Assembly (NCBI RefSeq): GCF_050278625.1 | Contig: NZ_JBNNTI010000020.1 | Coordinates: 9,330-73,329 of the forward strand | Direction of reading: 5' to 3' | Length of the DNA stretch: 64,000 nt | DNA from: Viridibacillus sp050278625 | Lineage (GTDB): Bacteria; Bacillota; Bacilli; Bacillales_A; Planococcaceae | Shown: positions 25,069 to 34,377 of the stretch, piece by piece | How positions within the stretch are numbered: position 1 is the stretch's first letter | Layout of the letters: every line of letters starts with the position of its first letter | Position numbers and translations under genes: made by a program | The notes under the pieces: model-generated | What the model was told of the DNA's origin: nothing | Seen by the model: the letters and a program-made list of their open reading frames with translations, nothing else | Databases searched by the model: none

Positions 25069-25476
25069 ATGAAAAAATTAGTAATTGTACCTTTAGCTGC
25101 TTTAACATTAGGTTTTGGATTTTTAGGTGATATTGCAAGTGCTAGTGAATCTCACAATACTACCCCTGTTAAAATGAAACTGGCTAGCGTTGATACACTA
25201 ATTGATGAGCAAGAATCTACTTATGATGGACATTACAATAGTTCATTTTATGTATCTTATGGTCGTGATGTGAGAGTATATGTAAAAAACAATGGAGACA
25301 TACCCATTACTGTTACATTGACTAATGAAAATGGAAAGCAAATATTTAAACAAGTAATACAAGGTAAAGGTCAGAAAGAATTTCCTGAAAAATACTTTAC
25401 CGAAGGTGAATATTATTACAGCATCGATGGAAAAGGTGCTGACACTGACTTCCGATTTAGAGCAGTAGGATTGTAA
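25069..25476 (+). CDS. Secreted protein of unknown function (135 aa)
   Basis: AAAAAGGGAG precedes the ATG. The product has a clear signal peptide (KKLVIVPLAALTLGFGFLGDIASA, cleavage after ASA) and a mature domain of about 110 residues rich in Tyr, Asp and Lys with alternating polar/hydrophobic strands (VRVYVKNNGDIPITVTLTNENG), suggesting a small beta-sandwich. I do not recognise a family. It stands alone in an AT-rich accessory stretch between an SOS operon and IS debris; the nearest good terminator is at 25770. Confidence 0.75.
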   Translation: MKKLVIVPLAALTLGFGFLGDIASASESHNTTPVKMKLASVDTLIDEQESTYDGHYNSSFYVSYGRDVRVYVKNNGDIPITVTLTNENGKQIFKQVIQGKGQKEFPEKYFTEGEYYYSIDGKGADTDFRFRAVGL

Positions 25477-25623
25477 AAAAATTAGAATGTCGATAAAAAA
25501 GAACCCTATACACCAACGGTTTTGCACTGATGCACTGACCTAAAAATATGAGACAAATAAAAACACCTTTCGTTGAAAAAACGGGTATCCTACCTTTAAA
25601 AACAACGTGGAGGTGTTTTTTCT

Positions 25624-25749
25624 ATGGGGACAAGAGTCAGTTATCCAGTAGAAACGAAAATGAAGGCAATTGAAATGAGATTAGCTGGGATTCCAGTAAA
25701 ACAAGTATTAGAAGTGTTGAATATTCGTAATCACAGTCACAAATACTGA
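25624..25749 (+). pseudogene. IS3-family transposase OrfA, N-terminal remnant
   Basis: GGAGG then ATG 25624 begin a frame of 41 codons (RVSYPVETKMKAIEMRLAGIPVKQVLEVLNIRN), the typical HTH start of an IS3-group OrfA, that stops at TGA 25747-25749. The region before it (from about 25540, ACCTAAAAATATGAGACA) is probably the element's left end. The rest of the element is gone. Confidence 0.75.
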
Positions 25750-25769
25750 ATTTCAAACACAATTATCTT

Positions 25770-25807
25770 AAAACTCCCTTTCTAATTCAATAGATAAAGG
25801 GAGTTTT
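25770..25807. terminator. Bidirectional terminator
   Basis: AAAACTCCCTTT and AAAGGGAGTTTT pair perfectly around a 13-base loop. From here to 26076 I see no gene or other structure. Confidence 0.8.
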
Positions 25808-26076
25808 ACTATATTACATTTTTTCCTTTGATATATCGATATATCTTCATTTTACTCACATCTATATCCCCTTTCAATGGATTAAGCATCTCATTCTTAT
25901 CATTTCCAAACATTCCCTCACATTGACATATATCAAATAGTAATAGTTATACAGAGGTGTCTCAAAAAAACTTCTGGATTGGTGAAGTGGATATACAATT
26001 TATAGTTAATCCGTGACATAATGTGTGTCTAAATGTATATGGACTATCATATTTTATAAATTGTTAAAACTGAAAC

Positions 26077-26215
26077 TCACAAATCTATACCTAAATCCAA
26101 ATACTGTTTTGTAACCTCTAAATTCGAGTGTTCAAGAGCTTTAGAGATTAAAGCTATATTTCTCCCTTATTAAGTAAACTCTTTGTATACGCCCTTCTAA
26201 GTGCATATGCATTGA
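26077..26215 (-). pseudogene. Tyrosine recombinase C-terminal remnant
   Basis: The minus strand encodes NINAYALRRAYTKSLLNKGE in one frame and ALISKALEHSNLEVTKQYLDLG in another: the Arg helix, the LxHSN block and the catalytic Tyr of a phage-type integrase, split by a frameshift. It points toward the second dead integrase to the right. Confidence 0.65.
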
Positions 26216-26437
26216 TGTTCTTCAAGCTGCTTCTGCATGTATTGACCATAAACCTACATCCATAGTCTTTACTGTCTTTCTATTATTTTTACTACTTTTA
26301 CACATCGTAATAACTTTGTTTTTCTTGAACCTCTAGAGAATTCAAAGCGTCACTAAACAATTTAATTTAATATTAATTATGAAAGGTTTGATTAAAACTC
26401 CATATGGATTGCTATACAACTCAAAGAAGAGCCCCAA

Positions 26438-27248
26438 TTGGCAAGTTATCAACTATTAAAGCCTACTAAAACAGACAAACCACGTATTAAATTAATATCG
26501 GAATTTAGGTATGATGAATCTGGTAAACGATTGCGTAAAACAAAAACCGTTACTTTAAAGCAGTGGAATGGGGATATATTGAGGAAAATCCATGTAGTAA
26601 GGCAACCAAGCCGAAACGGATTAGTCGTAACACGGTTAATTATTATAATGAAGCGCAGATGAAGCAGTTGTTGGAGATTATTCCTCTACTTCACATTAAA
26701 CACCAATTACCGATTAAAATTGCTCTGTTTTGTGGGTTACGGATGAGTGAAATTGCTGGCAATTGCTGGCTTACGTTTTGAGAGTGTTGACTTCACACAT
26801 CATTCCATTTACGTCGGTAGAACACTTCAATATGACAAAGAAGACAAACGCTTATTCCTCGATACAACAAAAACGGGTGAAAATCGTGTTGAATACACCG
26901 CAGAGCCTTATTGAAGAGTTAAAAGTATATATGGAGGAGAAACAGAAGAAGCTGTCTAAAATCGGTAAGAAGTTCAATCCGATACTTGATGATAATGGTC
27001 GTCCTATCTATCTAAACCATCCAGACCGCATGAGTAGACAGTGGTTAGACGTCGTAAAAAAATATGATTTACCGTACATTACGTTTCATGGTTTACGTCA
27101 TACGTGTGCGTCTTATATGCTTGCGAATAATGTAAATATCAAAGTTATCCAGGAGCAGCTAGGACACAAAAATATACGTGAAACTCTTGATACGTATTCC
27201 CATATTGATGTATCTCAAAAAGAACAAGCAACACAATTATTTAAATGA
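26438..27248 (+). pseudogene. Phage/ICE tyrosine integrase with at least three lesions
   Basis: Three frames must be joined to read one integrase: the N-terminal SAM-like part (26438 onward, PRIKLISEFRYDESGKRL), the middle from about 26563 (KRISRNTVNYYNEAQMKQLL ... CGLRMSEIAG), and the C-terminal part ending LDTYSHIDVSQKEQATQLFK at 27248. The lesions are a shift near 26560-26640, a 10-bp tandem duplication ATTGCTGGCA at about 26752-26771, and a shift near 26905. The catalytic residues survive on paper: Arg in GLRMSE, HGLRHT, GHKN and Tyr in DTYSHI. It marks a decayed integrated element; no attachment site was identified. Confidence 0.85.
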
Positions 27249-27259
27249 ATTAAACAAAT

Positions 27260-27297
27260 AAAAAAGTGACCACCTTTTTTGAAAATGGTCACTTTTG
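27260..27297. terminator. Terminator between the integrase relic and deoD
   Basis: AAAAGTGACCA pairs with TGGTCACTTTT around CCTTTTTTGAAAA. It serves the converging deoD transcript. Confidence 0.8.
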
Positions 27298-27339
27298 GTC
27301 ACTTGTTAAAAATTGCAAACTCATAAACCCTTGCTACGA

Positions 27340-28044
27340 CTAGTCTTGAATCGCTGCTTCTAATGCAACAATCATCATATCGTTAAATGTTAATTGACGT
27401 TCTTCAGATGATGTTACTTCACCAGTAATGATATGATCACTTACTGTTAGGATTGAAAGCGCTTGACGGCCATATTTTGCTGCTAAAGTGTAAAGTGCTG
27501 CTGATTCCATTTCAACTGCTAAAACACCATAACGAGCTAATTTTTCATTTTGATTTTCTTCACTATAGAACATATCTGCAGTAAAGATGTTACCCACTTT
27601 TAAATTCAGACCCGCTTCTTTTCCAGCATTATATGCTTTTAAAAGTAAATCGAAATCAGCTGTAGGCGCATAGTCTAAACCATTGAAGATAATTTCGTTC
27701 ATTTTTGAATCAGTAGAAGCACTTTGAGCAATAATAACGTCGCGTACTTTAACATCTTTTTGAATTGCTCCACATGTACCTACACGGATTAGTTTTTGTA
27801 CACCGTATTCTTGCATTAATTCGTTTACATAAATAGAAATTGATGGCACACCCATACCTGTACCTTGTACAGATACACGTTTACCTTTATATGTACCTGT
27901 GAACCCTAACATATTACGTACTTCGTTATAGCATGTAACATCTTCTAGATAAGTTTCTGCAATGTATTTTGCACGTAATGGATCTCCAGGAAGTAGAACG
28001 ATTTCTGCGATATCACCTTGTTTGGCATTAATATGAATACTCAT
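27340..28044 (-). CDS. deoD: Purine nucleoside phosphorylase
   Basis: A 234-residue hexameric-type PNP that splits purine (deoxy)nucleosides with phosphate for salvage. The text is nearly that of Bacillus DeoD: LLPGDPLRAKYIAETYL, MLGFTGTYKGKRVSVQGTGM, LIRVGTCGAIQKDVKVRDVI, TADMFYSEENQ, YGVLAVEMESAALYTLAAK with the Glu that contacts the ribose hydroxyl, and LTVSDHIITGE with the catalytic Asp. The internal Met at 28044 matches the family start; the longer frame to 28062 is not needed. Single gene. Confidence 0.96.
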   Translation of the reverse strand: MSIHINAKQGDIAEIVLLPGDPLRAKYIAETYLEDVTCYNEVRNMLGFTGTYKGKRVSVQGTGMGVPSISIYVNELMQEYGVQKLIRVGTCGAIQKDVKVRDVIIAQSASTDSKMNEIIFNGLDYAPTADFDLLLKAYNAGKEAGLNLKVGNIFTADMFYSEENQNEKLARYGVLAVEMESAALYTLAAKYGRQALSILTVSDHIITGEVTSSEERQLTFNDMMIVALEAAIQD

Positions 28045-28213
28045 TAGTATCACTCTTTTCATTAGTATAGTTATTCATCATATTTCTATAAAACAGCTAT
28101 GATGCTACAAGCATTGTACCAAGAAAGTCTGACCTCTGACAAATGATATCTTAAATAAGTTTAAAAATTTATATTAATTAATTTACCCCATTGTTGCTTA
28201 ATAATAACTTAAA

Positions 28214-28435
28214 TTAGTTATATTTTAATTCGTATAAATACCAAAGTTCATCAAAAACACGTGCGCTCATTTCGTCATCTGCTTTTTCTTCGATGTATTT
28301 CGAAAGCATATGGAAATCTGTTGATTGTTTAGGAAAACCATGATCTTGAAAAGCTGCTTCTGCAAACGTAGCTTTCTCATCATGTTTTTCACCACCACGA
28401 AATGTTTGAACATAACTGTAGAACGAATGATTCAT
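28214..28435 (-). CDS. yozE: YozE family (UPF0346) small protein
   Basis: A 73-residue soluble helical protein with family pattern SFYSYVQTFRGGEK ... FAEAAFQDHGFPKQSTDFHMLSKYIEEKAD. In the family this is a three-helix bundle of unknown function, conserved across Bacillales and staphylococci. GGAGGGAG lies before the ATG. It is a single gene between deoD and a divergent chemoreceptor. Confidence 0.9.
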   Translation of the reverse strand: MNHSFYSYVQTFRGGEKHDEKATFAEAAFQDHGFPKQSTDFHMLSKYIEEKADDEMSARVFDELWYLYELKYN

Positions 28436-28543
28436 AAATATCTCCCTCCTAGTAGTTACTTAGTCATGATTTATTTTTCAAAAAGTATAGAATATTCTTT
28501 CATAAAGAAGTAAAATGAACAGTATTCAATAGAAATATGGAAA

Positions 28544-30403
28544 GTGGGTGACAGATTGGTAAAAAAATTCAAAATTAATGCGCAAAACGTAAGGGAAAGT
28601 AATGATCAAAGCCCTAATAAGTCATCAGTTTCAATGGCTTCATTTTTCAGAAAGAAAAAGAAGCAAAATAACATTGAAGTTCAAGGACCTATTCAATCAA
28701 ACTTTTTCCAAATGATTCGCGGCCGCATCATTACTAACTTCTTGATACTCATCATTATTCTATCAGCAATGCTTGTTGTTTCCTATTCAAATATGTCTAA
28801 CCTTCAAAACGAATTAAAGGTTTTTACAGGGAAGCATCTTGCAGAACAGATGAAAGTAAATAGTTTAGCTGCTGATATTGCGAAATTATCTAACTCTGAA
28901 CAAAGTTATATTATAACGGGAAAAGATAATTTCCTAAGACAATATAGTCAGGATAAAAACCATATTGAATCCAATTTATTAGAACTTCAAAAAATATTCG
29001 CTGACCGAAAAGAAGAGTTAGATCGAATTACTTCCATCGACCAATTTTATAACAATTATATTCAGTATTCGAAACGATTGATTGACACTCGCCAAAATTC
29101 AGGTCTTGAAAACGCGCAAAAACTCGTTCTTGCTGGAAATGGCAAGACGGCCATGGGTTATATAGATGTGCATATTGAAATGATTAATGACATGCTAATA
29201 AAGAAAAGTAATGAACAAATCAAATCACTTGAAAAACAGACGGAAATTGCAATGATAATATTCTTAATTTTAACAATATCGTCTATTATTTTAACTATTG
29301 TAACGGGTACCATTTTGTTCCGTTCAATTAAACGTAACACATTAGCTATTAATAGATCTATTCTGGATATTGCTCAAGCAAACGGGGACTTGACTAAACG
29401 AGTAAAAGTAAAAACAAAAGATGAATTTGCTGAAATCGCCAATAGTACAAATGTGTTAATCACATCCATCTCTTCATTAGTCAAACGCGTGAGTACACTT
29501 GCTGAAAGTGTATCTGCTAGTGGGCAACAATTAATGGCTTCAGCCGATGAAAATTCGAATATTATCCAATCAATTGCCGATACAACAGGTGAAATCGCTG
29601 AAGGTAGCGAGCAAACGATGCTACGTATGAATAACGCCGTTCAAAAGATGAATTTGTTAGAAGAAGCTGCACGTTACTTAAGTACAGATGCTGAACATGT
29701 GAAAACAGCAACTGATCAAATGAAGATTGCTGCTGAACTTGGTGAAAAAAGCGTAGAACAGTCTTCAAAAGTGATGATGTTGATAGAAGAAACTATGGCT
29801 AATACAACAGAAACTGTTGAAGCACTAGGTAAAAAATCATCCGATATTACTTCCATTATTCGTACAATTACTGATATCTCAGAACTAACAAACTTACTGG
29901 CCCTTAATGCAGCCATCGAAGCAGCTCGTGCTGGTGAACATGGTAAAGGATTCGCTGTCGTAGCAGATGAGGTTCGAAAGCTAGCTGAGCAATCTCAAAA
30001 AGCCGCACTGGAAGTAACGGGGATCGTTTCATCAATTCAATCAGAAGTACAAGCTATTATCACACAAAATCATGATGGTGTACAAAATGTGATACACGGT
30101 GTTGAAGTGACAAATGAAACAAATGCTTCTTTAGATAAAATTATTAAACAAACAAACGATACTGTAGCGATTATTAACAAAATGGTCATTCAAATTGAGC
30201 AAACTTTAAGCTATAGCCAAGAAGTGGCTGCCTCCTTTATAGAAGTAAATCAGATTGCAGAAAATACAGCAATGAGCACAGAGCGTTCCGCAGCTTCTGC
30301 AGAAGAAGGCTCTGCATCAATGCAAGAAATTACAGCTTCAGCAGTTGAACTATCCAATCAAGCTGACGAATTACGAAAAGTGGTTGGGGAATTCAAAGTA
30401 TAA
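28544..30403 (+). CDS. Methyl-accepting chemotaxis protein, transmembrane
   Basis: A receptor of about 615 residues: cytoplasmic N-terminus, membrane segment 1 (about 65-85, LILIIILSAMLVVSY), an extracellular four-helix sensor (about 90-230), membrane segment 2 (about 230-255), HAMP, and a long signalling domain with tip motif NLLALNAAIEAARAGEHGKG and FAVVADEVRKLAEQS. It senses an unknown small molecule and controls CheA. The GTG at 28544 has a weak ribosome site; the TTG at 28556, with GTGGGTGA just upstream, may be the real start. Single gene with a good terminator. Confidence 0.94.
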   Translation: MGDRLVKKFKINAQNVRESNDQSPNKSSVSMASFFRKKKKQNNIEVQGPIQSNFFQMIRGRIITNFLILIIILSAMLVVSYSNMSNLQNELKVFTGKHLAEQMKVNSLAADIAKLSNSEQSYIITGKDNFLRQYSQDKNHIESNLLELQKIFADRKEELDRITSIDQFYNNYIQYSKRLIDTRQNSGLENAQKLVLAGNGKTAMGYIDVHIEMINDMLIKKSNEQIKSLEKQTEIAMIIFLILTISSIILTIVTGTILFRSIKRNTLAINRSILDIAQANGDLTKRVKVKTKDEFAEIANSTNVLITSISSLVKRVSTLAESVSASGQQLMASADENSNIIQSIADTTGEIAEGSEQTMLRMNNAVQKMNLLEEAARYLSTDAEHVKTATDQMKIAAELGEKSVEQSSKVMMLIEETMANTTETVEALGKKSSDITSIIRTITDISELTNLLALNAAIEAARAGEHGKGFAVVADEVRKLAEQSQKAALEVTGIVSSIQSEVQAIITQNHDGVQNVIHGVEVTNETNASLDKIIKQTNDTVAIINKMVIQIEQTLSYSQEVAASFIEVNQIAENTAMSTERSAASAEEGSASMQEITASAVELSNQADELRKVVGEFKV

Positions 30404-30418
30404 CTTTTTCACTAAATG

Positions 30419-30453
30419 ACTTGCAATTTCTATTGAGATTGCAAGTTTTTTTA
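30419..30453 (+). terminator. Terminator of the chemoreceptor gene
   Basis: ACTTGCAAT/ATTGCAAGT stem followed by TTTTTTTATT. Confidence 0.9.
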
Positions 30454-30576
30454 TTCCGCTCATTAATTTATATGTATTAGAAATTCCTTCGTTCATAATG
30501 TTATTACCCCAATCCTCCCTTCTTAAGACAACATTTCATGTGATAACAATGATTACACTGGGATGTTAGTCGTATA

Positions 30577-30616
30577 TAAAAAAATGGCAGGAGACATGAC
30601 ATCATCTCTCGTCCAT
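30577..30616 (-). terminator. Terminator of the TPR protein gene
   Basis: ATGG-GGAGA and TCTCTC-CCAT pair imperfectly; the minus strand continues TTTTTTTA. Confidence 0.7.
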
Positions 30617-31546
30617 TTACATATTAACAAATTCGGCATACGTTTTATTACCATGTACTTTGCAGCCATATAGATAACATTTTAAAACATAGTATGGCTC
30701 GAAATAAATTCTTGGGCGGTAGCCCTTCAAAATTCGTCCAATCAGTGTATTATATTTTTCTTTTGTATGTTGTAAGTCCATATTGGATTCTTCGAGATTT
30801 TCCTCTATCAACGCTTTATCTATTGCTCTTACACTACTTTTTACAATTTCATCAGCAGTTTCTGTTTTCATCTGGTCTATAATATCTGACGCTTCTTCTA
30901 CTCTACCTAATTGAATAAGCGCATAAACATAATGTTCTACCCAATCATACGATCTAACAATTTCTCTCCATCCTATTTCAAACAAAGGAATTGCTTCTTC
31001 AAAGTAGTTAATTTGCGCATAAAGTTCAGCAACATTTACTTCACCCATATAATTTTCATCATCTGCATTAACTTTTTTAAGCGTATTAAGTACAGAATCG
31101 TAATCATCTAAATATAAGTAAGAAACCATTTCCGCATATTTTAAAAAATCGCCATCAGTTGCAGATTTTTTATAATGTTCTGCTGCTTTTTCAAAATTGT
31201 CCATGTTAAAATATGCTGCTGCTAAATTCCCATGAACTACTTCAGTATCTTCCATTTTTAAAGCATATTCTAAAATTCTGATTGCTGAAATATATTTTTC
31301 CATTCGCAAATAAATTTCACCTAGTAAAGCAAAAGGAAAATAATGTTTTGGTTGTTGTTCTATTGCTTCAGCTAAGAGCGGTAAAGCTTTGTAATATTCT
31401 TCAGCGTCTTTAATATAAAAACATGCTAAGTTATGGAGCGATTGTATATCTCTTTTTTCTATTACTGCTTGCTCTAGCATCATTTGAGCTTCTTCAAATT
31501 TAAATTCTTGTAATAACTGATTAACAGCTATGTCATTTAAATTCAT
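30617..31546 (-). CDS. Tetratricopeptide repeat protein
   Basis: A 309-residue soluble protein made of about seven TPR-like helical pairs (for example HYFPFALLGEIYLRMEKYIS, VHGNLAAAYFNMDNFEKAAE, NVAELYAQINYFEEAIPLFE) with a C-terminal segment rich in Tyr. It is probably a protein-interaction scaffold; no catalytic domain is visible. The longer frame to 31606 is rejected because ATG 31546 has GGAAGGTGA a few bases upstream. Bacilli carry similar lone TPR proteins (YpiA/YrrB-like), but I cannot assign an orthologue. Confidence 0.85.
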   Translation of the reverse strand: MNLNDIAVNQLLQEFKFEEAQMMLEQAVIEKRDIQSLHNLACFYIKDAEEYYKALPLLAEAIEQQPKHYFPFALLGEIYLRMEKYISAIRILEYALKMEDTEVVHGNLAAAYFNMDNFEKAAEHYKKSATDGDFLKYAEMVSYLYLDDYDSVLNTLKKVNADDENYMGEVNVAELYAQINYFEEAIPLFEIGWREIVRSYDWVEHYVYALIQLGRVEEASDIIDQMKTETADEIVKSSVRAIDKALIEENLEESNMDLQHTKEKYNTLIGRILKGYRPRIYFEPYYVLKCYLYGCKVHGNKTYAEFVNM

Positions 31547-31654
31547 CTCGTCACCTTCCAATTCAACTATGCAAATAATAGCATATTCATATAAAAATTG
31601 TACCACTTCTCAAAACTTATCAACTTTTCAAATTATACTTGTTTCATAAAAATG

Positions 31655-31683
31655 TTGATATTCTCATGTTTACATGGTAAAAT
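31655..31683 (+). promoter_or_regulatory. Promoter of the metI-metC operon
   Basis: TTGATA (31655-31660), 17 bases, TAAAAT (31678-31683). The predicted transcript start is about 30 bases before the S-box. Confidence 0.75.
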
Positions 31684-31721
31684 TTCATTATTATCAACTT
31701 TCAAACAATTGAATATACTTA

Positions 31722-31872
31722 CTTATCAAGAGAGATGGAGGGACTTGGCCCGACGATATCTCAGCAACCACCCTATTTGCGGCAAGGTGCTAATTCCAGT
31801 AGACGTAGTCTTGTAGATAAGGAGATTGACTTCATATTTTGAAGGCCCTCTTCCTTAGAGGGCCTTTTACTT
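31722..31872 (+). promoter_or_regulatory. S-box (SAM-I) riboswitch with terminator
   Basis: CTTATCAAGAGAG-TGGAGGGA-TGGCCCGA ... CAGCAACC followed by GCGGCAAGGTGCTAATTCC is the conserved SAM-I aptamer core. P1 closes with CTTATC (31722-31727) and GATAAG (31816-31821). The expression platform is the stem AGGCCCTC/GAGGGCCT (31843-31866) followed by TTTTACTTTTTT. When S-adenosylmethionine is bound the terminator should form and switch metI-metC off. Confidence 0.96.
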
Positions 31873-31892
31873 TTTTAATAAAGGATGATGAC

Positions 31893-33026
31893 ATGATGAC
31901 AAACAACCGTATTGAAACACGCCTAGTTCAGCTTGGTAATAACACTGATCAAAAAACGGGTGCTATTAACACACCGATTTACCTTTCGACAGCCTATAAA
32001 CATGCGGGTCTTGGACAATCTACTGGCTACGATTATACACGGACAAAAAATCCGACACGCACTGTATTAGAGGAAGCTATAGCTAACTTAGAATCTGGAG
32101 ACGCTGGCTTTGCCTGTAGTAGTGGGATGGCTGCTATTCAATTAGTATTGTCCCTTTTCAAATCAGGTGATGAGCTTATTTTACCTGAGGATATTTACGG
32201 TGGAACTTACCGTTTACTTGCTCAATACCATGAACAATATGCGATTAAACCTCATTATGCGAAATTCTCTTCAACTGAAGAAGTTGAGTCCTACATTAAC
32301 GACAAAACGCGCGCCATTTTTATTGAGACTCCAACTAACCCTTTAATACAGGAATTTGATATTGAGCTATATGCAAAGCTTGCAAAAAAACATCATTTAC
32401 TTCTGATTGTTGATAATACCTTCTTAACACCCTACTATCAACGTCCAATAGAGCTAGGTGCTGATATTGTTCTACATAGTGCAACTAAATACATCGGTGG
32501 CCATAATGATGTTCTGGCTGGGCTTGTCGTTAGTAAAGGTGAAGAGCTTAGCGAAAAACTATTCACAAATCATAATGCAGCAGGTGCAACACTTGCTCCA
32601 TTCGACTCATGGTTACTGCTACGAGGATTAAAAACGTTACATCTTCGCATGAAACAACATACGGAAAATGCTAAGCAAATCGCGGCTTATCTAGAACAAG
32701 AACCTTTAGTAAAAGACGTTCTGTTTGCTGGTAAAGGCGGCATGATTTCTTTCCGTTTACAAAAAGGTGACTTAGTTGGTAAGTTTTTAGAAAGCTTGAA
32801 ATTAATCGTCTTCGCTGAAAGCTTGGGCGGTGTGGAAAGCTTTATCACATATCCAACTACACAAACACATGCGGATATTCCAGAAGAAGAACGTATAGCT
32901 CGGGGTGTTGATGACTCTTTACTTCGCTTTTCTGTGGGTATTGAAGAAGCAGAAGATTTAATCGCCGATTTACAACAAGTTTTTTCTATCTTAGAAAAAG
33001 AGGTGTCATCATATGAGTTCAATTAA
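31893..33026 (+). CDS. metI: Cystathionine gamma-synthase / O-acetylhomoserine thiolyase
   Basis: A 377-residue PLP enzyme of the Cys/Met metabolism family. The cofactor lysine is in LHSATKYIGGHND, with YDYTRTKNPTRT near residue 50, FACSSGMAAI and the C-terminal SLGGVESFITYPTTQTHA. It joins activated homoserine to cysteine (or sulfide) in methionine synthesis. The apparent upstream extension overlaps the riboswitch terminator, so ATG 31893, after AAAGGATGA, is the start. The 3' end overlaps metC by 14 bases, the arrangement of Bacillus metIC, and S-box control fits. Confidence 0.95.
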   Translation: MMTNNRIETRLVQLGNNTDQKTGAINTPIYLSTAYKHAGLGQSTGYDYTRTKNPTRTVLEEAIANLESGDAGFACSSGMAAIQLVLSLFKSGDELILPEDIYGGTYRLLAQYHEQYAIKPHYAKFSSTEEVESYINDKTRAIFIETPTNPLIQEFDIELYAKLAKKHHLLLIVDNTFLTPYYQRPIELGADIVLHSATKYIGGHNDVLAGLVVSKGEELSEKLFTNHNAAGATLAPFDSWLLLRGLKTLHLRMKQHTENAKQIAAYLEQEPLVKDVLFAGKGGMISFRLQKGDLVGKFLESLKLIVFAESLGGVESFITYPTTQTHADIPEEERIARGVDDSLLRFSVGIEEAEDLIADLQQVFSILEKEVSSYEFN

Positions 33027-34200
33027 TGAACAAATCGAAACAAGTTTAATCACCGCTTCTACTCGTGGTAATTACGAGCAAAAAACTGGTGCAGTAAATG
33101 TTCCAATATACTTATCATCTACATTTGATCAGGAACATTTCGATTCTTTTGGTCCGTATGATTATAGTCGTTCTGGCAATCCAACTCGTGATGCTTTAGA
33201 GAAGACAATTGCTGAACTTGAAGGTGGTACTCGTGGATTTGCATTCTCTTCAGGAATTGCAGCCATTGCTTCCGCCTTTATGATCTTAGAAGCCGGCGAC
33301 CATATTGTTGTGACATCTGAAGTATACGGTGGAACATACCGTTTCGTAACACAAGTGTTAACAAAGTTTGGAATTGAACATACATTTGCTGATTTCTCTG
33401 AATTAGCATCAGTTGAAGCAGCTATACGTCCAAATACAAAGGTATTATATATAGAAACACCAGCTAATCCCCTTTTAGGTATTACTGATATAGAAAGTGT
33501 TGTGGCTATTGCAAAGGCAAATGGTGCTCTAACGTTTTTAGATAACACTTTTATGACACCTTTATATCAACGTCCATTAGATCTTGGTGTGGATGTTGTA
33601 TTACACAGTGCAACTAAGTTTTTAGGGGGGCACAGTGATATTATCGCAGGGCTTGCAGTAACAAAAGACGTAGATCTTGGTAACAGAATCTACTTCATGC
33701 AAAACTCATTCGGTGCTATTTTAGGTGCGCAAGATTCCTTCTCTTTAATTCAAGGTATCAAAACGTTAAATGCCCGTTTAACACAATCAACAGCATCCGC
33801 ATCAAAAATTGCAAATTATTTAGATGCTCATGAACTCGTAGAAGAGGTATATTTCCCAGGCTTAGAATCGCACCCAGGTCATGATATCCATACAAAACAA
33901 GCAAAAAATGCTGGTGCCGTATTATCATTTAAACTACCTAATCGTGAAATCACAAAAGCATTTGTTGAACATGTACAAATTCCAATTTTCGCTGTGAGCC
34001 TTGGTGGCGTAGAGTCCATCCTTTCCTATCCAGCTACAATGAGCCACGCCGCTATCCCTAAAGAAGAGCGTGAAAAACGTGGTATTACAGATGGACTTTT
34101 ACGCTTCTCTGTTGGGCTTGAAAATGTTGATGATTTAATCGCAGATTTTGAGCAAGCTTTTGCTAAAGCGATAGAACTTACCGTTGTTGGCAATAAATAA
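33013..34200 (+). CDS. metC: Cystathionine beta-lyase
   Basis: A 395-residue PLP enzyme paralogous to its upstream neighbour: YDYSRSGNPTRDALE, FAFSSGIAAI, LDNTFMTPLYQRPLDLGVD and the cofactor lysine in LHSATKFLGGHSDI. It splits cystathionine to homocysteine, the step after MetI. GAGGTG precedes the ATG inside the 3' end of metI, so translation is coupled and both answer to the S-box. The two enzymes cannot be told apart by motif alone; the assignment follows the Bacillus metI-metC order. Confidence 0.93.
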   Translation: MSSINEQIETSLITASTRGNYEQKTGAVNVPIYLSSTFDQEHFDSFGPYDYSRSGNPTRDALEKTIAELEGGTRGFAFSSGIAAIASAFMILEAGDHIVVTSEVYGGTYRFVTQVLTKFGIEHTFADFSELASVEAAIRPNTKVLYIETPANPLLGITDIESVVAIAKANGALTFLDNTFMTPLYQRPLDLGVDVVLHSATKFLGGHSDIIAGLAVTKDVDLGNRIYFMQNSFGAILGAQDSFSLIQGIKTLNARLTQSTASASKIANYLDAHELVEEVYFPGLESHPGHDIHTKQAKNAGAVLSFKLPNREITKAFVEHVQIPIFAVSLGGVESILSYPATMSHAAIPKEEREKRGITDGLLRFSVGLENVDDLIADFEQAFAKAIELTVVGNK

Positions 34201-34210
34201 ATGATTGCAT

Positions 34211-34246
34211 AAGCCGCTTCACTGAATTGGTGGGGTGGCTTTTTTC
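34211..34246 (+). terminator. Terminator of metI-metC
   Basis: AAGCC-TTCAC pairs with GTGGGG-GGCTT, followed by a run of T at 34240-34245. Confidence 0.75.
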
Positions 34247-34330
34247 TATACTTTTTGAGAGCACTTACACAGATTTATTGATATTTAACCATAAAATTGG
34301 TAATTTTATACACCCCTTCCCCTTTCTTCT

Positions 34331-34363
34331 ACATAAAAAAATAACAACCCACAAAAGTGGATT
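34331..34363 (-). terminator. Terminator of the msr operon
   Basis: On the minus strand AATCCAC/GTGGGTT with a TTTT loop is followed by GTTATTTTTTT. Confidence 0.7.
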
Positions 34364-34377
34364 GCCATTAAAATATT

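Noticed and set aside
31839..31892. N-terminal extension of MetI
   Set aside because: The extension is encoded by the S-box terminator stem; the RBS fits ATG 31893.
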